Assembly: GCA_964372215.1 (NCBI GenBank)
Contig: CAYJQC010000064.1
Location: 1-11,506 of the forward strand
DNA: 11,506 nucleotides
Source: DAIMFL01 sp964372215
Lineage (GTDB): Bacteria > Pseudomonadota > Alphaproteobacteria > Dongiales > Dongiaceae
Direction: 5' to 3'
The notes beneath the pieces were generated by a model, which was given only the letters and a program-made list of their open reading frames with translations, made no database searches and had not been told where the DNA came from. Shown piece after piece: positions 1 through 5,965 of the stretch; the first letter of the stretch is position 1; each line of letters begins with the position of its first letter. A program made the position numbers and the translations under genes.

Positions 1-566
1 CATCTGAACCCGGCCATCCACCCAAAAAAACCGAGTTTCAAGACAGCCTCTGAGTGAGAATCATAGTCGACGCTCGTGGCATAAACCTCTCTGATTTTTT
101 GATAAAATCGCTTTTCCGACGCGCGTATCTCGCGGATTTTCTCAAGGAGCTCGTCGAAATAGTCGAAGCGCTCCATGGATTTCAGCCGGGCGTCGTCGAT
201 CACGAAGCCTTTCACAAGGTATTCGCGGAGTCGGCTAGTGGCCCATTGTCTGAACTGCGTTCCGCGCGGGGAGCGGACTCGATAGCCGACTCCCAAAATC
301 ACTTCTAGGTTGTAGAACTTGATGGGACGCTTCACATCGCGTGTGCCCTCCAGTCGAACTTGTAAGAGTTCCTTACATGTTGCGGACTCAACCAGTTCGC
401 CTTCGCCATAGAGGGTCTTGATGTGCTGAGTTACATTCTGCGGAGTTGTTTGAAACAACTCAGAAATTTCGGCCTGGGATAGCCAAACAGTACCACCCTC
501 GGCGCGGAGCTGGATCTCTGAAAGGCCATCCTCCGACTGGTAAAGGATGATTTCACCATCTGACAT
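1..566 (-). CDS. rhuM: RhuM-family protein, C-terminus beyond the left edge
   Basis: The minus strand is open from ATG 566 to the window edge, giving 188 residues starting MSDGEIILYQSEDG. The pattern fits the RhuM family (known from a Salmonella pathogenicity island and common in accessory islands, often near restriction-modification genes; biochemical role unknown). Visible hallmarks are an N-terminal winged-helix-like part (TVWLSQAEISELF, about residues 26-38), then YNLEVILGVGYRVRSPRG (about 85-102), QFRQWATSRLREYLVKGFVI (about 104-123), and a charged helix around FDYFDELLEKIREIRASEK. The start is supported by AGGAG about 11 bases upstream. From about residue 175 the protein stops resembling what I recall of the family, next to a run of seven T, so the gene could be frameshifted. 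Upstream, the frame stays open into a transposase remnant. Base composition is lower in GC than the core genes to the right. The family call is fairly sure; intactness is unknown. Confidence 0.8.
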   Translation of the reverse strand, partial: MSDGEIILYQSEDGLSEIQLRAEGGTVWLSQAEISELFQTTPQNVTQHIKTLYGEGELVESATCKELLQVRLEGTRDVKRPIKFYNLEVILGVGYRVRSPRGTQFRQWATSRLREYLVKGFVIDDARLKSMERFDYFDELLEKIREIRASEKRFYQKIREVYATSVDYDSHSEAVLKLGFFGWMAGFR

Positions 567-632
567 TGAATTACGTTCTCCTAATGTTCCGGGCCAACGT
601 ACCGCAAATGGCGGAATGCCGCGAGTAACTTG

Positions 633-812
633 AGCCGCCCGCTGCCAGTATCCCTTCCACATCCGCGACCCGTCATGGCCGAAGGCAGCGCCGGCAACCA
701 TCAGGTACAGGGTGCCGTTCGGCTGGCGGCGGTAGTTCTCCCGCCCCGCCATTTCGTTCGCATACTGCTGTAGGTACTTGCCGCTGATGTGGTGATGCGC
801 GCCAGCTCCGGC
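633..812 (-). pseudogene. IS1595-family transposase, C-terminal remnant
   Basis: In the minus-strand frame shared with rhuM, about 60 codons read HHHISGKYLQQYANEMAG, then RENYRRQPNG, and close with MWKGYWQR. This matches the C-terminal pattern I recall for IS1595 (ISXO2/ISPna2-type) transposases: a histidine run followed by I-x-G-x-Y, Y..E.A.RE..RR..NG, and a final W-x-GYWQR. The N-terminal zinc ribbon and the catalytic DDE core are absent, and no ATG precedes the homology, so this is a dead fragment. At its 5' side (about 812-824) it abuts a plus-strand remnant of another gene. At its 3' side there is no stop codon, and the frame runs on into rhuM. Terminal inverted repeats and a target duplication could not be paired in the window. 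Confidence 0.7.
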
Positions 813-823
813 ATTGCGTCGAC

Positions 824-1045
824 ATGGGCTGGCAAGATCGCCTTGAGAGCAATCTGAAAGCCGAGATGAAGCGCCAAAACCTCTGCTGCTAGCAACTGGT
901 CAAGCGGCTAGAGGCCCTAGGAATTCATGAAAGGGAAAGGAACAGAAATATTAATAACAAGATCAGCCGTGAGGGGTACGGCTATCTTTTTGGTACAATG
1001 TTTGCTCGCGATCGGTTGCCGGAGTGTTTCTTTGGTCGATCCTGA
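824..1045 (+). pseudogene. DUF6471-type small protein, broken remnant
   Basis: From ATG 824 the plus strand reads MGWQDRLESNLKAEMKRQNL, then CC, a TAG stop at 890-892, then QLVKRLEALGIHERERN and NINNKISR, and the frame ends at TGA 1043-1045. This resembles the short DUF6471 domain: a tryptophan-led helix with LKAE-x-KR, a QL..RL..(L/I)G(I/V)-x-E-x-E helix-turn-helix-like segment, and the signature N-x-NKISR-G. Homology is clear only to about 975; after NKISR the usual aromatic/alanine-rich stretch (GGF.AAF-like) is degraded. The family has no established function. With an in-frame stop and no clear ribosome binding site, this is most likely a decayed gene. Its tail overlaps the 3' end of the minus-strand 325-residue gene. 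Confidence 0.55.
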
Positions 1046-1959
1046 ATAATATCCCATTCGGATCGGGATGTGTCTTTCAAATGAATGAATGTATGATCTT
1101 CTTTTAGAGTTACTATAAATCTCGCGTATAGCGGCGCTGTGTTTCTCGCTAATATTTGTAGATATAGGTACTGTCCATTATTCTTCAATAAACCAGATTT
1201 TCTGTTATCGCGGCCTGTAATTATAAGAGCCATCGGCTTTGATATTTTCTTCAAACCTTCTATATATTTTGCATCATCTACCATAATGGGCGCGGCTGGA
1301 ACCATAGAATCAAAGGCATATTCCCCGAGCTTAAAAAACAAACGTCCACCGGGATCTATAGAATAGCTTGTGTTATGTGGCCACGTTGGTAACGACAAGT
1401 TCATACTCTCAAGTGGTCGGCCGCCATACGAAACTATAACCTTAACATCATCTATAGTCGATCTCGATTTATTGTGTATAGAAATGCAAATAATTGCCAA
1501 GTTAAGATTAATTTTTGGATCGTCTCGCACGGCTAGCCATTGGTATTGCTTATATGGTTCAGCTACCTTGTTAATTAGATTGGCTTCTTCAGGAAATTCA
1601 ATCTCTAACGGACCCCAAAATTTGAGCCGTAACCAGAGGCGGAGTGATCTGTTGTCGATCCAGACCAGCCATGCGGTAACCAAGACGGCATAGGCAATGA
1701 GAAGGGCTTCCCTTGTCATGAATGCGACCAAGGGCTGCCAGGCTCTGAGAGCCTGGGGCAACTGAATCGTGTCCGCGGGCATCCAAAGAATGCCCAGCAA
1801 GACCATGATTGCCGAGAATCCGCGCCAGAACCGCCGGACATTTCCCCACATGAGACTACCATACCGCGAGTTCCGCGCGGCGGAAGTGCTAGCTCTGGGG
1901 AAGGTGCGTTTCTGACACAAGGCCGGGAATTCCTTGGTTAAATCGCGCAGATTCGCCAT
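982..1959 (-). CDS. hypothetical protein with two membrane segments
   Basis: This encodes 325 residues that I do not recognise. Two hydrophobic stretches, about residues 48-62 (FSAIMVLLGILWM) and 84-101 (EALLIAYAVLVTAWLVWI), predict a membrane hairpin. About 200 soluble residues follow, rich in alternating hydrophobic strands (NLNLAIICISIHNKS, DVKVIVSYGG, QYLYLQILARNTAP, ARFIVTLKEDHTF), which suggests one or two beta-sandwich-like domains; this is inference. The C-terminus is basic (KKHSGNRSR). No catalytic motif is visible. The start is uncertain: ATG 1959 gives the full length, but ATG 1851 (residue 37) would remove a low-complexity Arg/Ser/Ala leader and keep both membrane segments; neither has a strong Shine-Dalgarno. 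The stretch 982 to about 1600 is strikingly AT-rich against the GC-rich chromosome to the right, a sign of horizontal acquisition. The gene is divergent from the glucosaminidase gene and its 3' end overlaps the DUF6471 remnant. It could be a membrane-anchored accessory or defence effector, but nothing seen proves that. Confidence 0.7.
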   Translation of the reverse strand: MANLRDLTKEFPALCQKRTFPRASTSAARNSRYGSLMWGNVRRFWRGFSAIMVLLGILWMPADTIQLPQALRAWQPLVAFMTREALLIAYAVLVTAWLVWIDNRSLRLWLRLKFWGPLEIEFPEEANLINKVAEPYKQYQWLAVRDDPKINLNLAIICISIHNKSRSTIDDVKVIVSYGGRPLESMNLSLPTWPHNTSYSIDPGGRLFFKLGEYAFDSMVPAAPIMVDDAKYIEGLKKISKPMALIITGRDNRKSGLLKNNGQYLYLQILARNTAPLYARFIVTLKEDHTFIHLKDTSRSEWDIIQDRPKKHSGNRSRANIVPKR

Positions 1960-2108
1960 TCCGGCTTCGAATCCGACGATTGCGCCGCATTTTAGCCATG
2001 TTTGAGGCTTGATCCGGCCATCCGGACCGCGTTGACTCCCGCGCCTGTCGCCCGCCCCTCCCTGGCTGCCCGCTGCCGGGCATCCCGCACCCAGGAGCAG
2101 CCTCCGAC

Positions 2109-3098
2109 ATGCGCCCGATCTCCCGCCATCGCCGCGCCTTTCATCCGGTCGCCCGCCGCCGCGCCACCCGGCCGCGGTTGTCGGCTGCCATGCTGGTCGC
2201 CGCCCTCGCCGGCGGCCTCGGCCTCGCGCTCGCCATCCCCGCGCTGCTTCCTGGCCCGGCGCCCATGGTCGAGGTGGCGACCGCCGAGGAACTCGCCGAC
2301 CTGTTCGCGGCCCAGGGCTATGACTGCGATTTGCCGGGCGCCAAGGCGGTGGCGGTGCCGCGCATCCTGCTGGCGGCGGTGCCTGCCGATCTCGACGCGA
2401 CCGCCACCCCGGCCGAGCGCAAGGACCTGTTCCTGCGGCTGATGCTGCCGCTGGTGCTGACGGTCAACGAGGAGATCGCCGGCGACCGCGCCCAGCTCGT
2501 GGCGCTCGCCGGTCTGCGGGACGCCGGGGAAGATTTCAGCGGCGAGCAGGCCGACTGGCTCGCGGCGCTCGGCCGGCGCTATGGCATCGCCGCCGGGGCG
2601 CCCGACGCCGCCGAACTCGACGCCGACGCGCCCGACGCCGAAGAACTGGTGGCCGAGCTGCTGCGCCGGGTCGATATCGTGCCGCCGTCCCTGGCGATCG
2701 CCCAGGCGGCGCTCGAATCCGGCTGGGGCACCTCGCGCCTGGCGCGCGAGGGCAACGCCCTGTTCGGCGAGCGGACCTGGAGCGCGGCCGGCCTCGAACC
2801 GCTGGCGCGCGAGGCCGGCACCCGCCACCGGGCGCGCAGCTTCGCGCGGCTGCTCGACGCGGTCGCCGCCTATATGCGCAACCTCAACACCCACGACGCC
2901 TATGGCGAGTTCCGCCGGGTGCGGGCCGGGCTGCGGGCCGACGGCGCGCTGCCCGCCGGCGTCGCCCTGGTCGGTCAACTCGCGCGCTACTCCGAGCTCG
3001 GCGACGCCTATATCAAGGCGGTGCGCGGCCTGATCCGCAGCAACCGGCTGCAGGGCCTGGACCGCGCCGCGCTGCTGCCGCAACCCGGCAGCATCTGA
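2109..3098 (+). CDS. membrane-anchored glucosaminidase-domain protein (Bax-like)
   Basis: This 329-residue protein has a basic N-terminus and a hydrophobic segment at about residues 24-47 (signal anchor), so the rest should lie in the periplasm. The C-terminal half is a glucosaminidase domain of the FlgJ/Bax type, which cleaves beta-1,4 N-acetylglucosaminyl bonds in peptidoglycan. The core motif PSLAIAQAALESGWGTSR lies at about 193-210, with E203 the probable catalytic acid, followed by NALFGERTW (216-224) and, further on, a stretch containing AAYMRNLNTHDAYGEFR. Residues 50-190 match the N-terminal region of Bax-type proteins less distinctively. The start is supported by AGGAG at 2093-2097, 11 bases before the ATG. 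It stands alone on this strand; the gap to the next gene contains GC-rich hairpins. It marks the return to GC-rich core sequence. The cellular role (wall turnover or septal/envelope remodelling) is inferred from the family. Confidence 0.85.
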   Translation: MRPISRHRRAFHPVARRRATRPRLSAAMLVAALAGGLGLALAIPALLPGPAPMVEVATAEELADLFAAQGYDCDLPGAKAVAVPRILLAAVPADLDATATPAERKDLFLRLMLPLVLTVNEEIAGDRAQLVALAGLRDAGEDFSGEQADWLAALGRRYGIAAGAPDAAELDADAPDAEELVAELLRRVDIVPPSLAIAQAALESGWGTSRLAREGNALFGERTWSAAGLEPLAREAGTRHRARSFARLLDAVAAYMRNLNTHDAYGEFRRVRAGLRADGALPAGVALVGQLARYSELGDAYIKAVRGLIRSNRLQGLDRAALLPQPGSI

Positions 3099-3105
3099 GC
3101 CCGCG

Positions 3106-3122
3106 GGCGGCTGCCTGCCGCC
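3106..3122 (+). terminator. possible hairpin after the glucosaminidase gene
   Basis: GGCGGC and GCCGCC form a 6-bp stem with a 5-base loop, 8 bases after the stop codon. No T tract follows, so any termination would be of the weak GC-hairpin kind. A second inverted repeat (GCGCCGGCC at 3130-3138 with GGCCGGCGC at 3160-3168) lies just downstream. Such repeats are frequent by chance in very GC-rich DNA. Confidence 0.3.
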
Positions 3123-3208
3123 GTCCGCCGCGCCGGCCCGGCCCCCCTTGCCCGGGCCCGGCCGGCGCGCCATGGTGGCGCCAGCCGCGACCGCCGGGAA
3201 TTTTCGCC

Positions 3209-3226
3209 ATGAGCCGCATCCGATGA
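3209..3226 (+). CDS. five-codon leader reading frame overlapping the rutE start
   Basis: ATG 3209 opens a frame encoding MSRIR and ends in TGA 3224-3226, overlapping the rutE ATG (3223-3225) in the arrangement ATGA. GGGAA at 3196-3200 is spaced 8 bases from this ATG but 22 from the rutE start, so ribosomes could load here and re-initiate on rutE. It may equally be a chance arrangement. Confidence 0.3.
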   Translation: MSRIR

Positions 3227-3810
3227 GCAAGGCAATCGCCGACGGCGCGCTCGACCAGCTGTTCCGCGCCGCGCGCACCCATCGCTCCTGGACCGCCGAG
3301 CCGGTGTCCGAAATCGTGCTCGCCGCCGTCTACGACCTGGCCAGGATGGCGCCGACCAGCGCCAATTGCTGCCCGGCGCGGTTCGTCTTCGTGCAGTCGG
3401 CGGCGGCCAAGGCGCGGCTCCGGCCGGTGCTCGACCAGGGCAACGTCGACCAGACCATGGCGGCGCCGGTGACCGCGATCATCGCCCACGACATGGAGTT
3501 CTACGAGCTGATGCCGCGGCTCCACACCGCGGAGTCGCGCGGCTGGTTCGCCGGCAAGCCGAAGGCGATCGAGGCGACGGCGTTTCGCAACGGCACCCTG
3601 CAGGGCGCCTATCTGATCCTGGCGGCCCGCGCGCTCGGCCTCGATTGCGGGCCGATGTCGGGCTTCAACCGGGCCAGGCTCGACGCGGAATTCTTTCCCG
3701 ACGGGCGCTGGAAGTCGAACTTCCTGTGCAATCTCGGCTATGGCGACGGCCAGCGCATGCGACCGCGCGCGGCGCGGCTCGAGTTCGACGAGGCGTGCCG
3801 GATCCTGTGA
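3223..3810 (+). CDS. rutE: RutE/HadB-type nitroreductase-family reductase (malonic semialdehyde reductase-like)
   Basis: From ATG 3223 this gives 195 residues, the usual size of RutE (about 196). RutE reduces malonic semialdehyde to 3-hydroxypropionate in the Rut pyrimidine-degradation route and belongs to the FMN-binding nitroreductase fold. Family features seen: ARTHRSW near the N-terminus (R/T/H phosphate-binding region), MAPTSANCCPARFVF (residues about 47-61, typical PTSAN..PARF), a central FRNGTLQGAYLILAARALGL and GPMSGF, and a C-terminal NFLCNLGYGDG. An upstream in-frame ATG at 3148 would add 25 residues outside the family, so 3223 is preferred. No good ribosome site precedes 3223; instead a five-codon open frame (3209-3226) overlaps it as ATGA. 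No other rut genes are in the window, so the physiological substrate may differ. It is convergent with the dipeptidase gene. Confidence 0.85.
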   Translation: MSKAIADGALDQLFRAARTHRSWTAEPVSEIVLAAVYDLARMAPTSANCCPARFVFVQSAAAKARLRPVLDQGNVDQTMAAPVTAIIAHDMEFYELMPRLHTAESRGWFAGKPKAIEATAFRNGTLQGAYLILAARALGLDCGPMSGFNRARLDAEFFPDGRWKSNFLCNLGYGDGQRMRPRAARLEFDEACRIL

Positions 3811-3879
3811 GCCGCGCGGCGCCGGTTCCGGCCCGCCCGGCCGCCGGTCATGTCAGCCGCCGGCGACATCAGTCCCTGG

Positions 3880-4431
3880 CTACATCAGCCCCTGGGCCAG
3901 GGCCGAATCGCTGTACAGCGGATAGCGGCGGGAATTGAACAGCTGGTAGTGCCACCACTCATTGCGATAGAAGTCCCAGCCTGCGGCGGTCATCAGGCCG
4001 AGCAGGATGGCGCGGTTGCGCTGGGCGTCGGTCGAAATCTCGGCATTGGCGTGGTGCGCGCGCGGCGAGAAATCGTCGAAGCCGGTGCCCATCTCCAATT
4101 CCGCGCCGCCGCGGTCGATCAGCGTCAGGTCGACGGCGACGCCGCGCGAATGCGGCGAGCCGCGGCGCGGGTCGGCGACGAACTCGGGATCGGGAAACTT
4201 GTTCCACAGCACCCACTGCGCCTCGGCCGGGCGAAACGCATCGAACAGCTTCAATCGCAGGCCGATCCCGGCGGCGAGCGCGATGGCGCGCGCGAGCGCG
4301 GCGGCCGCATCCTCGTGCAGATAGCAGCGGGCATGGGCGTAGATCGGCTGGCCCGTCACGTTGTCCGGGGTGGCATAGGCGAGCGCCGGCTCGATGTCGT
4401 ATTCCGGCGCCCCGATCGGCACGAGAGTCAT
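3880..4431 (-). CDS. ddpX: D-alanyl-D-alanine dipeptidase (VanX/DdpX type)
   Basis: From ATG 4431 this gives 183 residues, close to DdpX (about 193) and without a signal peptide, so cytoplasmic. It is a zinc metallopeptidase of family M15D that hydrolyses free D-Ala-D-Ala. The catalytic set is complete: DAFRP with R67, the zinc motif SPHSRGVAVD (S92, H94, D101), and EWWH with catalytic E158 and zinc ligand H161. AAGGGA about 10-15 bases upstream supports this start; the open frame could begin at 4629 but would then run antisense into tsaB and lose the family's N-terminus. There are no vanA/vanH or dpp transport genes nearby, so a role in recycling wall-derived D-Ala-D-Ala is more likely than antibiotic resistance. 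The gene is divergent from tsaB across 86 bp with a 15-bp inverted repeat, and convergent with rutE. Confidence 0.9.
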   Translation of the reverse strand: MTLVPIGAPEYDIEPALAYATPDNVTGQPIYAHARCYLHEDAAAALARAIALAAGIGLRLKLFDAFRPAEAQWVLWNKFPDPEFVADPRRGSPHSRGVAVDLTLIDRGGAELEMGTGFDDFSPRAHHANAEISTDAQRNRAILLGLMTAAGWDFYRNEWWHYQLFNSRRYPLYSDSALAQGLM

Positions 4432-4452
4432 TTGGCAACGGTCCCTTGCACG

Positions 4453-4467
4453 GATGGCATTGCCATC
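4453..4467. promoter_or_regulatory. 15-bp inverted repeat between divergent ddpX and tsaB
   Basis: GATGGCA and TGCCATC are perfect 7-base arms around a single central T. On the minus strand a candidate promoter for ddpX has -35 TTGCAT (4496-4491), a 16-base spacer and -10 TAGGAG (4474-4469), which puts the expected start of transcription inside the repeat. On the plus strand TTGCAC (4446-4451) could be a -35 for tsaB, with the repeat in its spacer. The position suits an operator acting on either or both genes; the binding protein is unknown. Confidence 0.45.
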
Positions 4468-4517
4468 ACTCCTAGCACGGCGCGGTCCGGATGCAATGTC
4501 CGGCGGCGGGTGCGCCG

Positions 4518-5264
4518 ATGAGCCGCGCCGCGCCGGTGATCCTGGCGCTCGACTGCTCGGGCGCCGCCTGCTCCGTGGCACTGTGGCGCGACGCGGCGCT
4601 CGCCGGCCATCGCTTCGAGGCGATGGCACGGGGCCAGGCCGAGGCGCTGATGCCGATGGTCGCGGCGACGATGGCGGCCGCCGCCTGCGCCTTCGCCGAG
4701 CTCGACCTGGTGGCGGTCACGGTCGGTCCGGGCTCGTTCACCGGGCTGCGGATCGGCCTCGCCGCGGCGCGCGGCATCGCGCTGGCCGCCGGCGTGCCGG
4801 CGCTCGGCGTCACCAGCTTCGCGGCGATCGCCGAGGCGCTGCCGCCGCTCGACGCGGCGCGCGCGTTCGCCATCGCCATCGACGACCGCCGCGGCGGCGC
4901 GTACTGGCAGGTCTTCGATGCCGGGCGAAGCCCGCTCGAGCCGCCGCGGGCGCTCGCCGCGGAAACCTTGCCCGAGGCGCTCGCCGCGGCCGCCGAGGGA
5001 CGCGCGCTGCTGGTCGCCGGCGACGGCGCCGCGCGGCTGCGGGAGGTGCAGGCGCGGGCCGGCGCGGCGGCGGCAGCTCTGGAGATCGATGCCGGTCGCG
5101 CCGGGCCGATCGATGCCGCCGACGTCGCGCGGCTGGCCGCCCGCCTCGCGCCCGATCGGCTGCGCGCGGGCGCTGCCGGCATGGCGCCGATGGCGGCCCC
5201 GACGCCGCTCTATCTGCGCGCGCCGGACGCGCAATTGCCCGACCCTGCGATCCCGGGCCGATGA
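4518..5264 (+). CDS. tsaB: tRNA t6A biosynthesis protein TsaB
   Basis: From ATG 4518 this gives 248 residues, within the family's usual 220-250. TsaB is the non-catalytic partner that binds TsaD (and TsaE) to transfer threonylcarbamoyl to A37 of ANN-decoding tRNAs in the cytoplasm. It has the ASKHA N-terminal strand ILALDCSGAACSVALW and the family signature VTVGPGSFTGLRIGLAAARG (about residues 70-89), followed by LGVTSFAAIA. The C-terminal half is alanine/arginine-rich and less conserved, as usual, ending with PLYLRAPDAQLP. The alternative ATG at 4491 adds nine non-family residues, so 4518 is preferred; only a weak GGCGGCGGG lies upstream. The stop overlaps the rimI start by ATGA, a common tsaB-rimI arrangement. 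It diverges from ddpX. Confidence 0.93.
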   Translation: MSRAAPVILALDCSGAACSVALWRDAALAGHRFEAMARGQAEALMPMVAATMAAAACAFAELDLVAVTVGPGSFTGLRIGLAAARGIALAAGVPALGVTSFAAIAEALPPLDAARAFAIAIDDRRGGAYWQVFDAGRSPLEPPRALAAETLPEALAAAAEGRALLVAGDGAARLREVQARAGAAAAALEIDAGRAGPIDAADVARLAARLAPDRLRAGAAGMAPMAAPTPLYLRAPDAQLPDPAIPGR

Positions 5265-5749
5265 GCGCGGCCGCCGGAACCACGCTGCGGCCGATCGATC
5301 CGTTCGACCTCGACAGCGTCGCGGCGCTGCACGCGGCCTGCTTCGACGATGCCTGGTCGCCGGCGGCGATCGCCGCGGTGCTGGCGATGCCCGGGAGTTT
5401 CGGACTCCTATATAGTACTTGCGAAGAACTGTCCGGTTTCTTGCTGGCCCGGGTTGCCGCCGACGAGGCGGAGATCCTTTCGCTCGGCGTGCCGGCGCCC
5501 TGGCGGCGCGGCGGAATCGCCCGGATGCTGGTCGCGGCGGCGACGGAACATGCCGTCGAGCGCGGTGCGCAACGCCTGTTTCTCGAGGTCGCCGCCGACA
5601 ACAGCGCGGCGCGCGCACTGTATCTTCGCCTTGGGTTTCAACAGGTTGGACGTCGGCCGGGATACTACCAGCGGGGCGGCGGGGCGATCGACGCCCTGGT
5701 GCTGGCGCGCCGCCTCGCGGCCGGATCGGACGCCGCCGCCCGATCGTGA
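5261..5749 (+). CDS. rimI: ribosomal protein S18-alanine N-acetyltransferase RimI
   Basis: This 162-residue GNAT acetyltransferase is the expected RimI size (about 150-165). RimI acetylates the N-terminal alanine of ribosomal protein S18 using acetyl-CoA. It shows an N-terminal RPIDPFDLDSVAALHAACF, the acetyl-CoA loop LGVPAPWRRGGIARMLV (about residues 73-89), FLEVAADNSAARALYLRLGF (about 107-126) and the closing VGRRPGYYQRGG that is typical of RimI. Translation is probably coupled to tsaB, since ATG 5261 overlaps the tsaB stop (ATGA). A short stretch at about 5396-5440, coding around FGLLYSTCEELSG, is visibly AT-richer than the rest, without breaking the frame. RimI is the usual neighbour of TsaB, which supports both names. 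Confidence 0.92.
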   Translation: MSAAAGTTLRPIDPFDLDSVAALHAACFDDAWSPAAIAAVLAMPGSFGLLYSTCEELSGFLLARVAADEAEILSLGVPAPWRRGGIARMLVAAATEHAVERGAQRLFLEVAADNSAARALYLRLGFQQVGRRPGYYQRGGGAIDALVLARRLAAGSDAAARS

Positions 5750-5811
5750 AATCCGGCCGCCGCGGATTGCCGGGCCAGTTCTCCGGCGATTCCTCGGCTA
5801 TGTCTTTGACC

Positions 5812-5828
5812 TGCGATAATCTATCGCA
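5812..5828. promoter_or_regulatory. 17-bp inverted repeat upstream of mucR
   Basis: TGCGATA and TATCGCA are perfect 7-base arms separated by ATC. The repeat lies about 140 bases before mucR, in an AT-rich island between rimI and mucR. It could be an operator for a dimeric regulator or a small transcript hairpin after rimI; there is no T tract. Confidence 0.4.
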
Positions 5829-5844
5829 GCCAGATCAAGGACAC

Positions 5845-5892
5845 GCGATTATAATCGCCGCACTCGCCTTTACAAATCGACCATGATTATAA
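5845..5892. promoter_or_regulatory. mucR: palindrome and repeated GATTATAA box in the mucR upstream region
   Basis: GCGATTATAATCGC at 5845-5858 is a perfect 14-base palindrome. Its core GATTATAA recurs at 5885-5892, 38 bases further on (close to four helical turns minus a few bases). MucR/Ros proteins are known to bind AT-rich sites with T-A steps and to repress their own genes, so these boxes are good candidates for an autoregulatory region. TTTACA at 5869-5874 and AT-rich hexamers at 5888-5903 could contribute to a promoter, but no pair with standard spacing is convincing. Confidence 0.4.
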
Positions 5893-5965
5893 CCTCATAG
5901 TATTGCCATCGCCCGGCGATTCTTTTACATGTGTGCCCAGGCCAACACCGGAGTGACCAAGTCTC

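Noticed and set aside
598..620. CCGC-AAATG-GCGG motif as a possible IS1595 terminal repeat
   Set aside because: It lies where the element's end would be expected, but no matching partner repeat or target duplication was found in the window.
701..895. 64-codon minus-strand frame
   Set aside because: It is an alternative frame across the junction of the transposase and DUF6471 remnants; the recognisable protein patterns are in other frames.
1139..1693. Two plus-strand frames of 75 and 107 codons
   Set aside because: Both are antisense to the 325-residue gene, have no ribosome site worth noting and no recognisable pattern.
1..2000. Complete defence system (RhuM with type I restriction-modification or toxin-antitoxin)
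   Set aside because: Only part of rhuM is visible and no hsd, toxin or antitoxin gene could be recognised in the window.
1992..3278. 428-codon minus-strand open frame
   Set aside because: It runs antisense to the glucosaminidase gene and into rutE, with low-complexity Arg/Ala/Gly composition and no recognisable domain.
3880..4431. VanX-like gene as vancomycin resistance
   Set aside because: No vanH, ligase or two-component genes are nearby, and the organism appears Gram-negative; DdpX-type recycling is the simpler reading.
4394..5260. Upstream extension of the rimI frame through tsaB
   Set aside because: It is a shifted reading of tsaB made almost entirely of Arg, Ala and Gly; the ATG at 5261 matches the RimI N-terminus.
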